From NCBI GenBank assembly GCA_030220185.1, contig JASPKZ010004202.1:1244001-1308000 (forward strand): DNA of 64,000 nt. The letters run 5' to 3'. Every line of letters begins with the position of its first letter. Position 1 is the first letter of the stretch. A program made the position numbers and the translations under genes. Below, piece by piece: positions 11,700 to 24,094 of the stretch. This DNA is from Diploptera punctata. Lineage: Eukaryota > Arthropoda > Insecta > Blattodea > Blaberidae. The notes under the pieces were generated by a model. The model saw nothing but the letters and a program-made list of their open reading frames with translations. It was not told where the DNA came from and did not search any database.

Positions 11700-12280
11700 A
11701 AAAAAAAAGATCATATGTCTAGCACTGGCGTATATTCTGTATACCTCAACGTCTCATGCTCCCGCAAACGTCTATCAACAGACTCAAAGGTTGTTCATTG
11801 AGGATGGCATCTATTCGGATACTATAGTGTAAAAGTTGTAAGTTGGCATGATATCTGTTGTCCTTGTCTAGAGAACTGTTCTTCCACCCTTCGCTAGACG
11901 TCGAGTGACATGTGTACTATAATGGCGTACCCTTGTAAAATTACTTAGGAATGCTAGAAAAACTCCACCCCCACTTCAGCCCAGTCACTTTTGTTCACGT
12001 AATTTTTGTCAGTGGCGACTGTTTCAGAGTTCGTTTGTAGTTTGTGAGAGTGAGTGAGATATTATATTAGTGTAAAGTTAGTCTTTAGAAGAAGGGAATG
12101 CCACCACTGATCTATGTTCACTGCAGGGAGTGTCTACCCTACCGCTGTCACCATGAAGAGACATGTGTATGAGTGAGAAAGAAGATGGTGAGTACTCTCT
12201 TTCTCTTTCTAAAATATTCTAGACACTTTAGCCCTCACGGACTATACAAGTATTCCGCGTACACGACACCATTACCTTGT
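11700..12280. other. Unassigned
   Basis: No domain was recognised. 12098-12185 has a short frame next to GATGGTGAGT, a possible donor, but it is too short to call an exon. Confidence 0.35.
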
Positions 12281-12284
12281 GCTG

Positions 12285-12520
12285 CACCATATAATATAAT
12301 ACAATGCGAGGTTTGGGAAGTGGTTTTTACAGAGTTGAGGAAAATGTTTAAAAACCGAGCAATGGCAAGGTTTTTAATCCCCGAGATTCTGTACAACATC
12401 TTACAATCGTGCATTGTATATTTTTTGTGCAACGGTGTTTTGAAAAAATAAATAATACTAAAATAATAACATATTTGTTGAAAATATTTGTCTTCATTGT
12501 AAACAATAATGAAATAATAG
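12285..12520 (+). mobile_element. Fragment of the non-autonomous DNA element
   Basis: Matches the 5' third of the 41.81-42.40 kb copy (AATGTTTAAAAACCGAGC, then TGCATTGTATATTTTTTG). Confidence 0.7.
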
Positions 12521-13040
12521 AACAGATAGCACACTTTAACTATCTTGGTTCAGATATAACATATAGCTACGAGTGGGATATACATAATAAATTTAACCGA
12601 TATCAAATGATGTGTGGCACCATAAAAAGAACCCTCCGAAAGACTCGAAGAGAAACTCAGCTCAGGTTTTATAAAATTATGGCCGTTCCTGTTCTTTTAT
12701 ATGGATCTGAATCTTGTGTACTTACAAAAAATATATGACATTCAAGCCACTGAAATGAAATTTTTAAGATCCGTAAAAGGATGTACACGCATGGATAGAT
12801 TACACAATGAATCAATAAGAAATGAACTGGATATATTTTCAATACTCGATAAACTAGACGAGCACAAATACCAATGGAAAGAACATTTAGACAGAATGGA
12901 CAATACAAGATTACCCAAAAAGATCAACGCCTACAAACCACATGGAAAAAGATCTTTGGGACGGCCAAGGAAACGATGGACTTGAGACCGGAACAGGTCG
13001 CATTGACCTAATCCTGGAAAGGAAGAAGATTCTGTAAAAA
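12505..13040 (+). mobile_element. LINE (RTE-type), C-terminal third, decayed
   Basis: Encodes AHFNYLGSDITYSYEWD, VPVLLYGSESCVLTKN, then after a frameshift ATEMKFLRSVKGCTRMDRL, FSILDKLDEHKYQWKEHLDR and KRSLGRPRKRW before a stop. These are the usual post-RT C-terminal motifs. Confidence 0.8.
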
Positions 13041-13239
13041 TCACTTCCCAACCTCGCATCCTAATATACTATTGGCTGTAGACTATAGATATGTACCTGC
13101 AACACCTAACTCTATCCCCCCGATTTTGTTATCATCAGTTTTCTGGATTGCCTCCCACTATGGACGCAAATTAAAGACTTATTCACGCTAAAAAATAAAA
13201 ATAAACTACGAAAAAATTTGTGACGTTAAGAGATAAAAA

Positions 13240-13920
13240 AACATTAAATTTGTAAGGATAAAAATGGAGACTGAATATAAATTTACAGAAAACAGAATAT
13301 ATGTGTTTGGGAAAGGATGTGGATGACCTCATACTTGAAACAGGGAAAATAAAAAAGTGTGAATTTTTTAAATATCTTGGGTCAATAATTACAAGTTTAG
13401 GTACCTGTGAGAGAGATGTACAGACTAATTGCAATGGCGAAAAATGCAACTAAGAGATTACATGGAATACAAATATTACAAAGGAAACTAAAATGAAAAT
13501 TTATAAGAGCACAATACAGAATATTTTGTCATATGGAAGCGAAACTTGGTCTGTGATGGAATTACAAAAGAATACAATTAGAACAGTTGAATTTGATTAT
13601 TCTAGAAGAAGCCTCCAAAAAACAAGACAGGACAAAATAAGAAATTAATTCCTTTGGGGAGAAATGAATGTCACCACATTTGTTGTTAAGAGGATTGAAA
13701 ATCAAACGCTTAAATGGTATGGCGATGTATAAAGAATGGAAAATGAAAAGATGGCAAAAAAATATATACCAATGGTCACCCCTGGAAGAAATAAACGTGG
13801 CAGACCAAGATGGAAATGGAAAACCTATGTCAGAACTATAATGGATTATAGGAATTTGGAAGAGGGAGATTGGAATGATAGAGATAAATGGAAACTGAAG
13901 ACGGCAAATCTATAAGTGGG
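13240..13920 (+). mobile_element. LINE (RTE-type), second family, decayed
   Basis: Encodes KCEFFKYLGSIITSLGTC, SYGSETWSVMELQKN, ENQTLKWYGDV and RNKRGRPRWKWKTYV with several stops. It differs from its neighbour at 12.5-13.0 kb. Confidence 0.75.
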
Positions 13921-13924
13921 GGGA

Positions 13925-14399
13925 AAGCCGAAGAAGAAGAAGAAAATTGTAAGGCTGTTGCGATGTAAATGGAGTTAGAAAGAGAGAAACAAGTGAAAGT
14001 GATGTTCGACCCTCATAAAGATTCACTGGCCATAGCCAGATTTGAACTGAAACCAAGGATATGTGATATGCTTGAATATATTGCAAGCAGCGCTACAAGT
14101 GGCGAGTTATTTAAATGATCCAGAAGGAGCGAGACGATCGCTGGAATAATTAGCCACTTCTAGAATCTAAACATAGACTGTCACATGCATAAATAACAAA
14201 GCAAAGTCCCAACACTTTCAGGCAAAGTTCCAAACCAATCAGAACAAGGCAAAGGTTCACACAGAGTTCAGCACCCCTTCACCAGAGCAAAAGTGCATTA
14301 TCAGGCCCTTGTGTTTTAAAGCAGGATTTTAATATTGCCTAAATCACCCTTAAATATTTCAAGATACACTGATTTCAATTGTTTAATATTGTTTATAGA
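13925..14399. other. Unassigned
   Basis: No coding signal. The text around 14380 is the SINE insertion point. Confidence 0.35.
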
Positions 14400-14732
14400 G
14401 TCCACCGCTGTGGTCTCGGGGTAGCGTGCTGCCTTGTCACGCAGCGGGCCCGGGTTCGATCCCCGGTCGGGACAGTTTTTCTGCGTGAGGTTTTTATCGG
14501 GGTTTTTCCTCACCTGTAAGACAAATGTCAGGAAAACTTTAAGGCCCAAACGGTCCCCGAAATCATATGGCCATCGCAATCATCATCATTCATATTCATC
14601 TTAGGTTATGTTTAGGATTAGGGACTCTCCTGGCGCACCATTATCATCATCACCACCATCATATCATCGGGGCAACGTAACCCCGCCTTCCTGGCGCCCC
14701 AACCTCAAAAGTGGGTTACAAGTACGCCATGC
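14400..14732 (+). mobile_element. tRNA-derived SINE (family A, variant tail)
   Basis: The head is GTCCACCGCTGTGGTCTCGG with a box-B-like GGTTCGATCCCC, then a body ending CATATGGCCATC. The tail (CTCCTGGCGCACC ... GCCATGCCA) differs from the 54.0 and 62.3 kb copies. Confidence 0.8.
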
Positions 14733-14814
14733 CAGGAGAGAAACCAGGAATGCCCAAAGACAAACCTGGGGCACTTGGAAAAATAAAATATATATATATA
14801 TGGTATGATAAGAA

Positions 14815-15035
14815 AAATAAATGCCTGGACGAGATTCGAACCCGGATCTCTGAGTCTGTACCTCAGTGCGATATCCATTACACTACCAGGCGAATCCAAT
14901 TCAAACATTTATTTTTCTTATATATGAATTATATTCCCCATTATTACTAGATGTCGCGAGAACTCGGTCTTCACTGCCATCTAGTAGCTGATACATATAA
15001 GCCCTATATATATAGTTTATAGAACAATACAAAAA
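14815..15035 (-). mobile_element. tRNA-like repeat
   Basis: The minus strand contains GCCTGGTAGTGTAATGGAT and GGGTTCGAATC, tRNA-like A and B boxes, followed by AT-rich tail sequence. A sibling fragment lies at 50443-50480. Confidence 0.55.
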
Positions 15036-15339
15036 CAAACAACTGAAAATTACTTTTTTTTTTTGCGCGATAGTGCGTTTTGTCATACTTACAGCAATGG
15101 CGACAATGATTGAAAGTTCAACTTCGGGGTTGCCAAGCTAAATAACTATACTGTAATACCACAAACCACGTGTGGGAAGTAAAAACGGGATGGTCTGGAA
15201 AATACCACGGCGACTTGGGAAGGGAATTACAGATCAGGTCAGTAGGCGATGGAGGAGGCGCGGAGCAATCCTTTTGTGCTTGGAGGGGATTTGCTCCCGT
15301 CCTTTCGTGTGTGCGGGACATTAACCAAATCTGGGGCCG

Positions 15340-15850
15340 AACGTACTGACCCGAGGATAACTGTGAGGTCGTCAGGAGTTGAGTGACCTGACGTACTACT
15401 GCTCAGGCTGGACCCACTTCAGGAACAGAACACGTCCAGGGCGATGCTCCCAAGCAGTCCTCTCTGCCAGGCTCATGGACCAACTGTGGGGTCGCCAGGA
15501 GATGAGCACCTGGATGTACCAAAGTCTCACACCTGCTTGGAGGGTCTCACAACGGCTGCAAGATGCATCCCTGGAAGTAGAACAGGGCGATGCTCCCAAG
15601 CAGTCCTCCCAGCCAGGCTCATGGACCAACTGTGGGGTCACCACGAGATGAGCACCTGGATGTACTAAAGTCTCACACTGCTTGGAGGGTCAACCCTAGC
15701 CGGTCTCACAATGGCTGCAGGATGCGTCCCTGGAGGTAGAACAGGGTGATGCTCCCAAGCAGTCCTCCCTTCCAGGCTCGTGGAGTCCGTGAACCAACTC
15801 TGGGGTTGTCAGGACCGAGCGACCTGACGTACTATGTAGCTCAAACCAAT
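15340..15850. repeat. GC-rich minisatellite cargo, second locus
   Basis: Units of about 130-170 bp share GACGTACT...GGCTGGACCCACTTCA, GCGATGCTCCCAAGCAGTCC and ATGGACCAACTGTGGGGTC. Related to 5775-7010. Confidence 0.75.
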
Positions 15851-16162
15851 TTACCCAAATTGGCAACTCCAACACCTTCTCCCGGGGTGTTAGTTTTAAG
15901 TTCATGAAGTTCCGAAGTGGTTTTGGGAAGTAGACAAGGCAGCTGACTAAGAAGTATAGGGCTTTGCCCTCAGGTATCTCTAGGGGTGGTGGCGGTTCCA
16001 ACTGTGGGAAGTAAAACCACTGCCCTCTATGTATACTACGTCCAATGTATGTACAAAATATATCCAAAAGGCACTGTTAATATACATTATGCGAAACAAA
16101 TCACTGAATTTTAAATGAATCGAAATTTATTTGAAACAATATAAAACAATAAATACGTACTT

Positions 16163-16990
16163 ACTTAATACTTAAAACAGGCTTTCCACTTTACAGCAGT
16201 TTGCCCTTGCTTGATTCCTGCTTTCCAGAGATTCCTATCTTCCCATTGTCCCCTCTTCATCATGACATATATTCCCTCATACCATGTTCTTCTACTTCTC
16301 CCCCTCTTCCTCCTGCCTGGTACCATCCAATCTAACACCTGTTTAGGCCACTGATCTTCCGACATCCGTTGTACATGTCCATACCACTGTAGAGCTCTCT
16401 TTGTTATCCTATCGATAACAGTTTCTTGTGCATCCATTTTTTGTCTGATATATGTATTTCGAATATGTTGTAGCCTGGATATTTTCATACTTCTCCGTAA
16501 TCCATCCATTTCTGTCGCCAAGATTCTTTTCTGCATCCTTTCATTTATTGTCCAGCTTTCTGATCCATATGTAAGTATACTTTCTATTATTGTATGTATA
16601 ATCTCTTCTGGTCAAATTTCTATTCCATAAAAGACCATTCAGGGATCTAATCGCCTTCCTTGCACAATTTACTCTGTTAATAATATCTTTTTCACAAGTA
16701 CCAGATTTATCTATTATAGATCCAAGATATTTAATTCTTCAACACGTTTAATTATCATATTATTTATTTGTAGGTCTTCTGAATTTTCTCCGATTACCAT
16801 ATATTCTGTTTTAATATAATCTATCTTCAGTCCATCTACCTCAAATGCATCGACCAACTTTCTAATCATATATTCTATATCTTTTTTATCTTGTCCTATT
16901 ATAATCTGGTCATCAACGAATAATAAATTGTGCAGTAAACGTTCATTAATGTTGATTCCCATTCCCCTACATGATTTATTCCATTTCATT
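16163..16990 (-). mobile_element. 5'-truncated LINE with 11-bp target-site duplication
   Basis: Flanked by AATACGTACTT (16152-16162 and 16991-17001). The minus strand encodes the RT catalytic region with FVDDQIII (a YADD-type box), then KIDYIKTEYMVIGE. A broken C-terminus follows: RALQWYGHVQRMSEDQWPKQ and GRRKRGRSRRTW. Confidence 0.85.
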
Positions 16991-17189
16991 AATACGTACT
17001 TGCCATTTTATCATTGATTGGTGTCATGGCCTCCTGTAGTTTCAACTACTAAACATTGCCCACGCTGTTAACGTTAGTCAGTTGTTTATAATGAACACAA
17101 ATATTTCCAACAAAGATGCTATTATTTATTATTTTGAAAACACCATCGCGCAAAATATAATGTACAATGCATCGTAAAATTTGTGTCAA

Positions 17190-18225
17190 ATTACACGATA
17201 ATGGACAATACTAACTTAAGAGTTGTGTATGATTTTCTTTTTTTATTGTAGTCCAAAACTTTTAAATAACTGGCAGATGAAATTATTGTGTTGACAATTT
17301 ATGGGTTAATAATAAAATTTAAAAATAATTTTGTATTTTAAAATTATTTTTATACATAATATAACTTTAATTAAAAATCTAAATATTTCTTGTTAGTCAT
17401 TGTTGAATAAAAATTCCATCCTAAGAATATAAATATTTTAGTGGACTATTTAACTCATGCCCCAAATGGGAGTCAATGACCAATCACGTGTCAATGAATT
17501 TTGTTTTTACAACCAATCAGAGTCATGTTTCACCTCACACTTTATCAAATTCTGTTTACAAGCTCCTCCTTTTAATATTCTCAACAGGTCAGAGCATTAT
17601 TTTGCAGTGACTGTCTCTCTGAGAAATACATTGAATGTAGCAAATAATGAACAGATTCCTTCAAACTAAACATTTGATAAAAGTGTGTTCAATAATTGTG
17701 TTTTTAAATAATGATGTTACTGAGTTGTTTACGAAAAGAATAAATTAATAACCAATAATGTTGGTTATAATATACAGTTTGATGTGTTTCATTTTTCTCC
17801 ACTAGGGTGCATTCTTACAATATTGCAATCCTATTTGGCAATAAATAATATGATCTAGTTGCAGTGGATGAACAAATGAAACATAACCAAACATTTCTCA
17901 TTTGTTTTCAAATATCGCCGTTTACATTAAATATATAAATATTTTAAAATAACTATATTTAAATCATGATGTCCTAACAAATGCCATTCTTGATTTCCAA
18001 ATCCTCTAGATAAATTGGAATCACTCGTGGCATTACTTGCGACAATAATAATAATAACCTCAAGGTCTCAGATGCTAACTTTGCCAAGTCAAGTTTTCAA
18101 GTGCAATTTGTGAAGTTTAGCTCCAAGGACTGACAGGTCCACATAAATATCACGCAAAACAATGATGTTGCAATTGTCTCTACATTTCAGTGGCGTGCAT
18201 TCAACCCAGCACTGCTGTTGCTATA
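17190..18225. other. Unassigned AT-rich sequence
   Basis: No domain recognised. Short frames only, with several poly-A/T runs. Confidence 0.4.
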
Positions 18226-18420
18226 CACATCTATACCAACAGACGATATTTTCTCCGTAATAGATTCAAAATAAATTCAAGATGCATTAAAATTACTTAA
18301 TCTTCCAGACAAATCGGTGAAATTCATTATTGAACTAGAAAAAGATAACAAAATCGCTTTTTGGACTTGTACTTAATAGGAAATGTGCAACTACAAAGAA
18401 CTGAATTTAATATTTATTGA
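18226..18420 (+). mobile_element. Penelope-like RT fragment
   Basis: Encodes LNLPDKSVKFIIELEKDNKI followed by AF and, after a one-base shift, LDLYL. This fits the 'IxFTxExExxxxLxFLDL' motif of PLE reverse transcriptases. Confidence 0.6.
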
Positions 18421-18423
18421 AAA

Positions 18424-18836
18424 TCGGCCGAGGTGTACTATTTGTTTTTATCTCACTTGCCTCTGATCCCGAGGGTCGCGGAATCAAAGGCCGGTCAGGG
18501 TCGATGAATATTTTTTAGTATGGAAAAATCCAAGAGGCAACCCTGCCTCCGGGAGGGACTTTTAAAGAAGCCGTGGGTCCCGAGTCTGAATAATTTTTCC
18601 AGGCTCGTAAAAGAATCCTTAAGTCTGAATGAAAAGGCCTCTAAGCAAAAATTTTCCCATCCTAGTACTACCTTGGTTTCCTAGATGTTAGTATGGAAGG
18701 CAGAACGCTGACCACAGACCACACACGTGACATCTATCTGAAAACCAGTGTAACTAAATTAGTATGGTTCAAATTCTTCCCTGTATGGCAGAGCGCCTAA
18801 ATCTCTGTTAAGGGAAACGTTGGCTTACAATATACA
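18424..18836 (+). mobile_element. tRNA-derived SINE (family B)
   Basis: Shares the CCTCCGGGAGGGACTTT, GGTCCCGAGTCTGAA, CAGGCTCGTAAAA and TAGTACTACCTTGG landmarks with the copies at 27.3, 31.2 and 43.9 kb. The tRNA-like head is decayed. Confidence 0.8.
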
Positions 18837-18979
18837 AGACGAAGAAACTGTACTCATATTATCTTTCAGACCTCTGGCACCACGTTCAATATACACGTCA
18901 GAGATAGAGCAATGCAGCGACTCTAAGAGCCATGGACTAAATCAACTTATACCGGCCCTAGCTATACAAATCATCAATG

Positions 18980-19460
18980 CAAAGATAGTGCCAACGGCAT
19001 AGCGATAGTTTTGGAGCATCTGAAGATTAGCGACTTAAAAATCTGGGAAAGCATCAAGACCTCCTTTTTAAAGAAAATTCTAGCAGTCTCTAGATTCACT
19101 CCCTCGAGACTGCTCTATGTACTAGCAAGAGAACAGTTCTTGCTGGAAGACCTCAGAATGCGCTACTACCTGCCATCCACTAAAGCTTACGAGCAACTGA
19201 TGCAAGAGAGAAGACAGAAGCGGGAAGACATTCTTGAAGAATTCTATGGTGCGCCTGCCATGATAGATAGGAGCTGGTGTGGACCAAACAAGGAACTTAG
19301 GCACCAGATGCAGTCCACGGCTTCCATCACAAAGTGTGTGTGAATGCCACTTACCATCAAATCGAAGACAGTTGCAGATGTAAACAGTGTGGACTAAAGT
19401 GTACAAGATATCATCTGGAATTGTGTTCCAAAGTGACAATGTCATTAGCACAATACGCCA
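18980..19460 (+). mobile_element. LINE C-terminal region with CCHC-like tail (copy 1)
   Basis: Encodes TSFLKKILAVSRFTPSRLLY, VLAREQFLLEDLRMRYYL and AMIDRSWCGPNKELRH. After a frameshift it reads CKQCGLKCTRYHLELC, which aligns with copy 2 at 38.7-39.1 kb. Confidence 0.75.
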
Positions 19461-19594
19461 ATTAATTAATTTTGCATGATTGTGTACAATTATATTATTA
19501 TTATTATTATTACTCATACTTTTAACTATATAAAATCAGGTTTTAATCACGTTTCACATAAACATGCAATTTCCAACAGTCTATTACACAGATT

Positions 19595-19850
19595 AATAAA
19601 TCGTCATCATCCATGCAAGTATTAGGCCATGTGGCCTGTTACGGTCTCAAAGAGTTTTCCATCCAGCGCTTTTTTGGACGTCCCAGCGATCTTTTGCCTT
19701 GGGGCAGTAACGAAGCATGGTTTTTGGAATTCTATGTGATGGCATTCGTTGAAGATGGACTTTCCAGTTGTTCTGATAGTTTTGTAGGTGGTGAAGAATG
19801 GGTTCTACATCCAACTCTTCCATAATTTCCTCATTCCACTTCATGTAGAG
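19595..19850 (-). mobile_element. LINE C-terminal fragment
   Basis: The minus strand encodes KWNEEIMEELDVEPILHHLQ, NYQNNWKVHLQRMPSHRIPK and 'KAKDRWDVQK', a decayed RTE-type C-terminus. Confidence 0.65.
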
Positions 19851-20345
19851 GATTTTGAGAATGAATATAATCATATTGTACACATTGCTAACTTAAATGG
19901 TTTTGGTGAAGACATAAAGAAAAAATTCAAGAAATTTAAACAGCAAAAAAGGTTACAGGAACACACCACTGTGGCAACATAACCCCAAAAAGATGAAAAA
20001 TTCAACAAATTTACTTACCGTCCAGAGGTTCATAACATATTTCAAAAGATTTAAAAAAAATAATATAACATTAGCTCTGATTAACTAATTCAGCCCGGGG
20101 TAATCTTCTGTTAACTAATAAAAAGTTAACACCCCAGATAATAAAAAAATTTGGAATTTATTAAATTAATTGCAAAGATTGTAATAAAGTATATATAGGA
20201 AAAACAAAAAGGAATTTGGACATTTGAAAAAAAAAACACTTTAGAAATATAAAAAATGATGAAATTGAAAAATTAGCAATAGCAACTGTTTATTAGAGAA
20301 TCACAGAACTGAAAAGGGATCTAAACTTTTGAAACATCTATTGGC
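19840..20345 (+). mobile_element. Penelope-like element, RT thumb to GIY-YIG fragment
   Basis: Encodes IPLHVEDFENEYNHIVHIAN followed by LNGF, and further on the remains of 'CNKVYIGKTKRNL' (GIY-YIG start). It is decayed but collinear with 37.35-37.65 kb. Confidence 0.7.
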
Positions 20346-21415
20346 TGAGGTTCCCTGTTTGTCTCACATAATTTTCCATACAACATCCTTATGCTACTGT
20401 TGCACTATACACTTTTAAACATGTTTCGTACTATTTTAAACCATTTTGGAACCATTTTATAAACATTTCTTACGATTTTTAAATACTGAAAATATTTATA
20501 TAATTACACAAATATTGTGAATCAAATTCTACAGACGTGTAAATGCTCAATGTAACATCCGCTAGATGGCTCTCAAATTGATGTTACCAACATTCGCAAA
20601 TAATTCCAAACCACATTTCAAGAAATTTTGTTAGATTCCAATGGGACAAGTTAGTGTACATAAAATTAGTTTATAGTTTATTAAGTAATATGCATGTAAT
20701 TTGTTTTGTTAGGTTAGGAAATGGGAAGTTTACGTTCATTTTTTTTAGCATTTGGGAATTTATTATTATCAGATTTAATGGGTTCACAGGGAGTCAAAAT
20801 AATAAATTTTCAAGAATAAAAAAATTGGAGGAGGGTCATTTAAGGGGATTTTATGCAAGGTATCATATGAGATTTTATATATATATGAAATAACATGGGT
20901 CCAAGGGTATGCATGCACAATATAGTTTCCATTGCACAACACACAGCCCTCTGCGTATCAACTCCTCTCCCAACCTGCTCGAGGTGGACCTGCTAATCTG
21001 AGTAACCCAAATCAAGGTTGTGGTATAGAATCCCTTCGGCAATTTGGGTCGGAGAACTGATGGGAAGAGGGGGTCCTTTCTCTGGGATGATAAGAGACCC
21101 ATGCTCGGGGAAACAAGAGTAAAGTCCACAACGACAACTAATTTTAATAGGTTGGCAGAAGTGGCAACCCTCTAGATGCGGTTAGTACATCCAGAAGCTG
21201 GACCTAAAGCTTCGAGGTGGCAGCCCCACCAATGGTCTACTCTGCATAGCGTTGGTACCGCGGATCAGAGGAAAACACATTACTCGTATTCTTCACAATG
21301 GACACTCGGACGGATGGTCTTAGATCTATTAGTGAAGATGGAACAGGCAACTCTTGCCTAAACCAGGAGGTGAAGAAGAAGATGAAATAACACTATGGTA
21401 TTTCTTTTAATCATT
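20346..21415. other. Unassigned, probably repeat
   Basis: 20880-21370 is more GC-rich, with short frames on both strands, and looks like a decayed mobile element. No family was recognised. Confidence 0.35.
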
Positions 21416-21419
21416 AATG

Positions 21420-21618
21420 AGTTGGTTATTTTAACTCACCCCATATTCCTTGAATTTAAGCAGACCTGATTTCGTTGCTTTTGCACGACATTGTCGATGC
21501 ACATCAAGAAATATGAGGTGAATCATGTATCGACAATGTCATGCGAAAGCGATAAAACCAGGTCTTCATAAAAATCAAGAAATATGAGGTGAGTCAAAAT
21601 AACCAACTCATTAATTAC
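21420..21618. repeat. PLE 3'-end palindrome
   Basis: TGAGTTGGTTATTTTAACTC at 21419 returns inverted at about 21612. Inner arms GACCTGATTTCGTTGC / GCGATAAAACCAGGTC also pair. The right arm contains the family word ATATGAGGTGAG twice. Confidence 0.7.
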
Positions 21619-21639
21619 ATGATTTTTGTCTCATGAGTA

Positions 21640-22140
21640 CCAATAGTTGTACTTAAAGCAGTTTTCTATCGTGTTTTCAAATATATATTCAGAATTTCTC
21701 CATCACCCACAGTTTTTTTATTTCAATTTCAATTAATGGATTTAAATAATTATTTTTTAATAAACATTTTTTCGTCCTTTTGTCCATTGGCACAGTGAGC
21801 GATGAGCACGGGGAACACTTTCATCAGGAGATTTCAGCTATGGAAAAGAGATATCAAGGCAAATGGAATCCTAATATGCTGGCCGATTATTGTTGGACCA
21901 TCAAGAGGGATGCTCCACAGGCGTAATATAGCAGAAAATTGTCATTTCTTACTTTCTAGTTCTAGGTGAGTCCGAATGTTCGAACATTGTGTAGTTACAA
22001 ATGTAGAAAATATTAAAGTGTTTGAAAATATAAATGCCTGTCTCTCGGAAACCTTGCATGATGGAGAAAAACTGATATCATATTTGAATTCAAGAGAAAA
22101 AATACTATCAGAATCACATATTTTTCTTTCTGAGACAAAA
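21640..22140 (+). repeat. Dispersed repeat with a 43-residue coding remnant
   Basis: Collinear with the minus-strand copy at 51610-52115. An acceptor-like TTGGCACAG precedes a frame (21795-21926) encoding VSDEHGEHFHQEISAMEKRY and QGKWNPNMLADYCWTIKRDA, ending in TAA. I recall this as the C-terminus of a multicopy arthropod protein family of unknown function. Both copies here look like dead fragments. Confidence 0.55.
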
Positions 22141-22344
22141 AAAAGTTTCTTTTTTGTTGCTCAATGTAATCATATAAGATCCTTAGAAGCCAAGGGGTAC
22201 AAGTAACAAATGGTTAATTTTGTAGTTAAGTGTAGAGTTTAGTAGTTAAAGCAGATACTAATCTGAGTGACCAATGGATACAAGTAAAAATGTGTCTGGT
22301 GCTGAAATCTAGTGGCTGAAAATAAAACATATGAAGAAGTTATA

Positions 22345-22432
22345 TTTGAAAAGAAAAATATACGCTCAAATGGAAGAGCATTGTTGACATAGAAAGTCAA
22401 AGGTCCTGGGTTCAAACATTTTTCTTTTCAAA
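22345..22432 (+). repeat. Degenerate tRNA-like hairpin remnant
   Basis: GAAGAGCATTG...GACATAGAAAGTCAAAGG and TGGGTTCAAAC are flanked by TATATTTGAAAAG and CTTTTCAAATATA. This is a decayed relative of 28878-28949. Confidence 0.55.
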
Positions 22433-22889
22433 TATAATTTGTCCATCATTAAGATGTTTAAAAACGAATAATATTAACATATGAAGAAGTGTCTCAACTT
22501 TGAACATCGTTTACTCAAAACTGACCTTTTGTTTTTTTTTTAATTATTGTTACTTTTACACCTTGGCTTCTAAAGGTCTCATATGTGATAACTTTGGTCT
22601 CAAGCAAGTTTTTGACCTTTAATTAATGCTGCCATCTAAAGACTGCAGTTGGAAACAGAAAAAAAAAAAGCTTGAATCTGTGAAGGTATTGAATATGATT
22701 CCAATGAACACAGTGATTTGGGATTATTCCCAAAGTAAGAAGAGAATTAAACGCCAAAGGTAACATATGATGAATAGGGATGCAGGTGGATAAGAAATTT
22801 AATTTGAATAATTTTCGTGACCCAAAAGATTAGAGACAAGTTATGAGGTTCTTAATTCGTAAATGAATGAGTCATTTTCTAACATCTTA

Positions 22890-23725
22890 CCTCATATTTT
22901 ATGTTTCTTCAAACACGGGAACTAGTTTTCAAGAGAAGGATCTCTCTCATTTTCAACCGACATTATGACTACCAAATTTTCGTTGGAATCTCCATCAGTA
23001 ACATTGCCATCTGGTGTTGATTTGATGAACTTTGAGATGAGGTCACGTTCATCAGGAATCTCGAAATTCATGGATCTAAATTTGTTCTTCTGAATATATA
23101 TCTTCTCCCAAATTGTCAATTCTAAAGGTTTTTCCAAATGTTTTAAAAGTAGGGCTTCTTTTTCAATGTTATGATTCTCCAATGAACACTCACACTAAGG
23201 AACACTTCAGAAATATTAAAAATGGTGAAATTGAAAAATCAGCTATTGCAGCACATAGTTTATTCATAAAATTGAAAAAGAAGCCCAAAATACAACAGAT
23301 AGCAGTTTAGGAAATGATTCATTCAAAACAACACCAGATGGCAGTTTGAAGAGGAATTCCTTCAAAAGAACACCAGATGGCAGTCTAGATAATTACCGGC
23401 AAAAAGGAGAAAAAATTGACAGTCGTGAAAACAGCTGACGATGACGACAAAGGGTCGCCGATACTGCAGTGCTGTGTTTAAAGAAACATAGATGTATGAG
23501 GTAAGAAAAAATCATGATTCATTTAATTATTATTAATTGAACCTCATAATGTTAAAAATTCCCAAATTTAATATATAAACCAAATGGCAACTTTATTGAT
23601 GGAGATTCCAACGAAAATCTGGTAGTCATAATGTCGGTTGAAAATGAGAGAGATCCTTCTCTCGAAAACTAGTTCCTGTGTTTGAAGAAACATAAAATAT
23701 GAGGTAAGATGTTAAAAAATGACTC
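22890..23725. mobile_element. Inverted pair of Penelope-like element 3' ends
   Basis: The minus arm (22922-23182) encodes LKHLEKPLELTIWEKIYIQK and SMNFEIPDERDLISKFIKST. The plus arm begins KEHFRNIKNGEIEKSAIAAH (GIY-YIG region) and ends with the CTGACGA hammerhead-like core (23435) and TATGAGGTAAGAA. A third, plus-oriented 3' end (23590-23715) repeats the tail of the minus arm. Confidence 0.8.
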
Positions 23726-24094
23726 ATTAATTTACGAAATAAGAGTAACAAAACTATACTGTGGAAAACATCCTGAATTCCAAAAGCAGATAGTGTTTTT
23801 TCTAATCTTTTTAATTATCCGAATAAATTTTACATTTATTTATTAAAGTGCATTGTATTATCTGGACAATTCATCTTCAAAATAACAAAAAGTACTCTTC
23901 AGGATAATAAATAAGGTGAATCTGAAGCCATATTAACTCCTAGATTGTTGTGTTCTATTTGAACATGTTTCAATACTCAATGAATGAATGAGTCACTTAT
24001 CTTACCTTACCTCGTAGTTTATGTTTTCTTACCATTCTTAGATCTGAAAGTACATAGAAATATGGAAAAGAAGAAAACAGAATTCAGTTTAGTT

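Larger units (their letters stand above)
15053..17190 (-). mobile_element. Non-autonomous DNA element, long form, with LINE insertion
   Basis: Starts at TTTTTGCGCGATAGTGCG and runs through the GC-rich cargo to GTGGGAAGTAAAACC and CTCCTGTAGTTTCAAC. It finishes near CCATCGCGCAAAATATAATG. A LINE is inserted at 16163-16990. Confidence 0.65.

Noticed and set aside
12098..12192. Possible small exon ending GATGGTGAGT
   Set aside because: A donor-like word is present, but the frame is about 18 codons and no partner exon could be joined.
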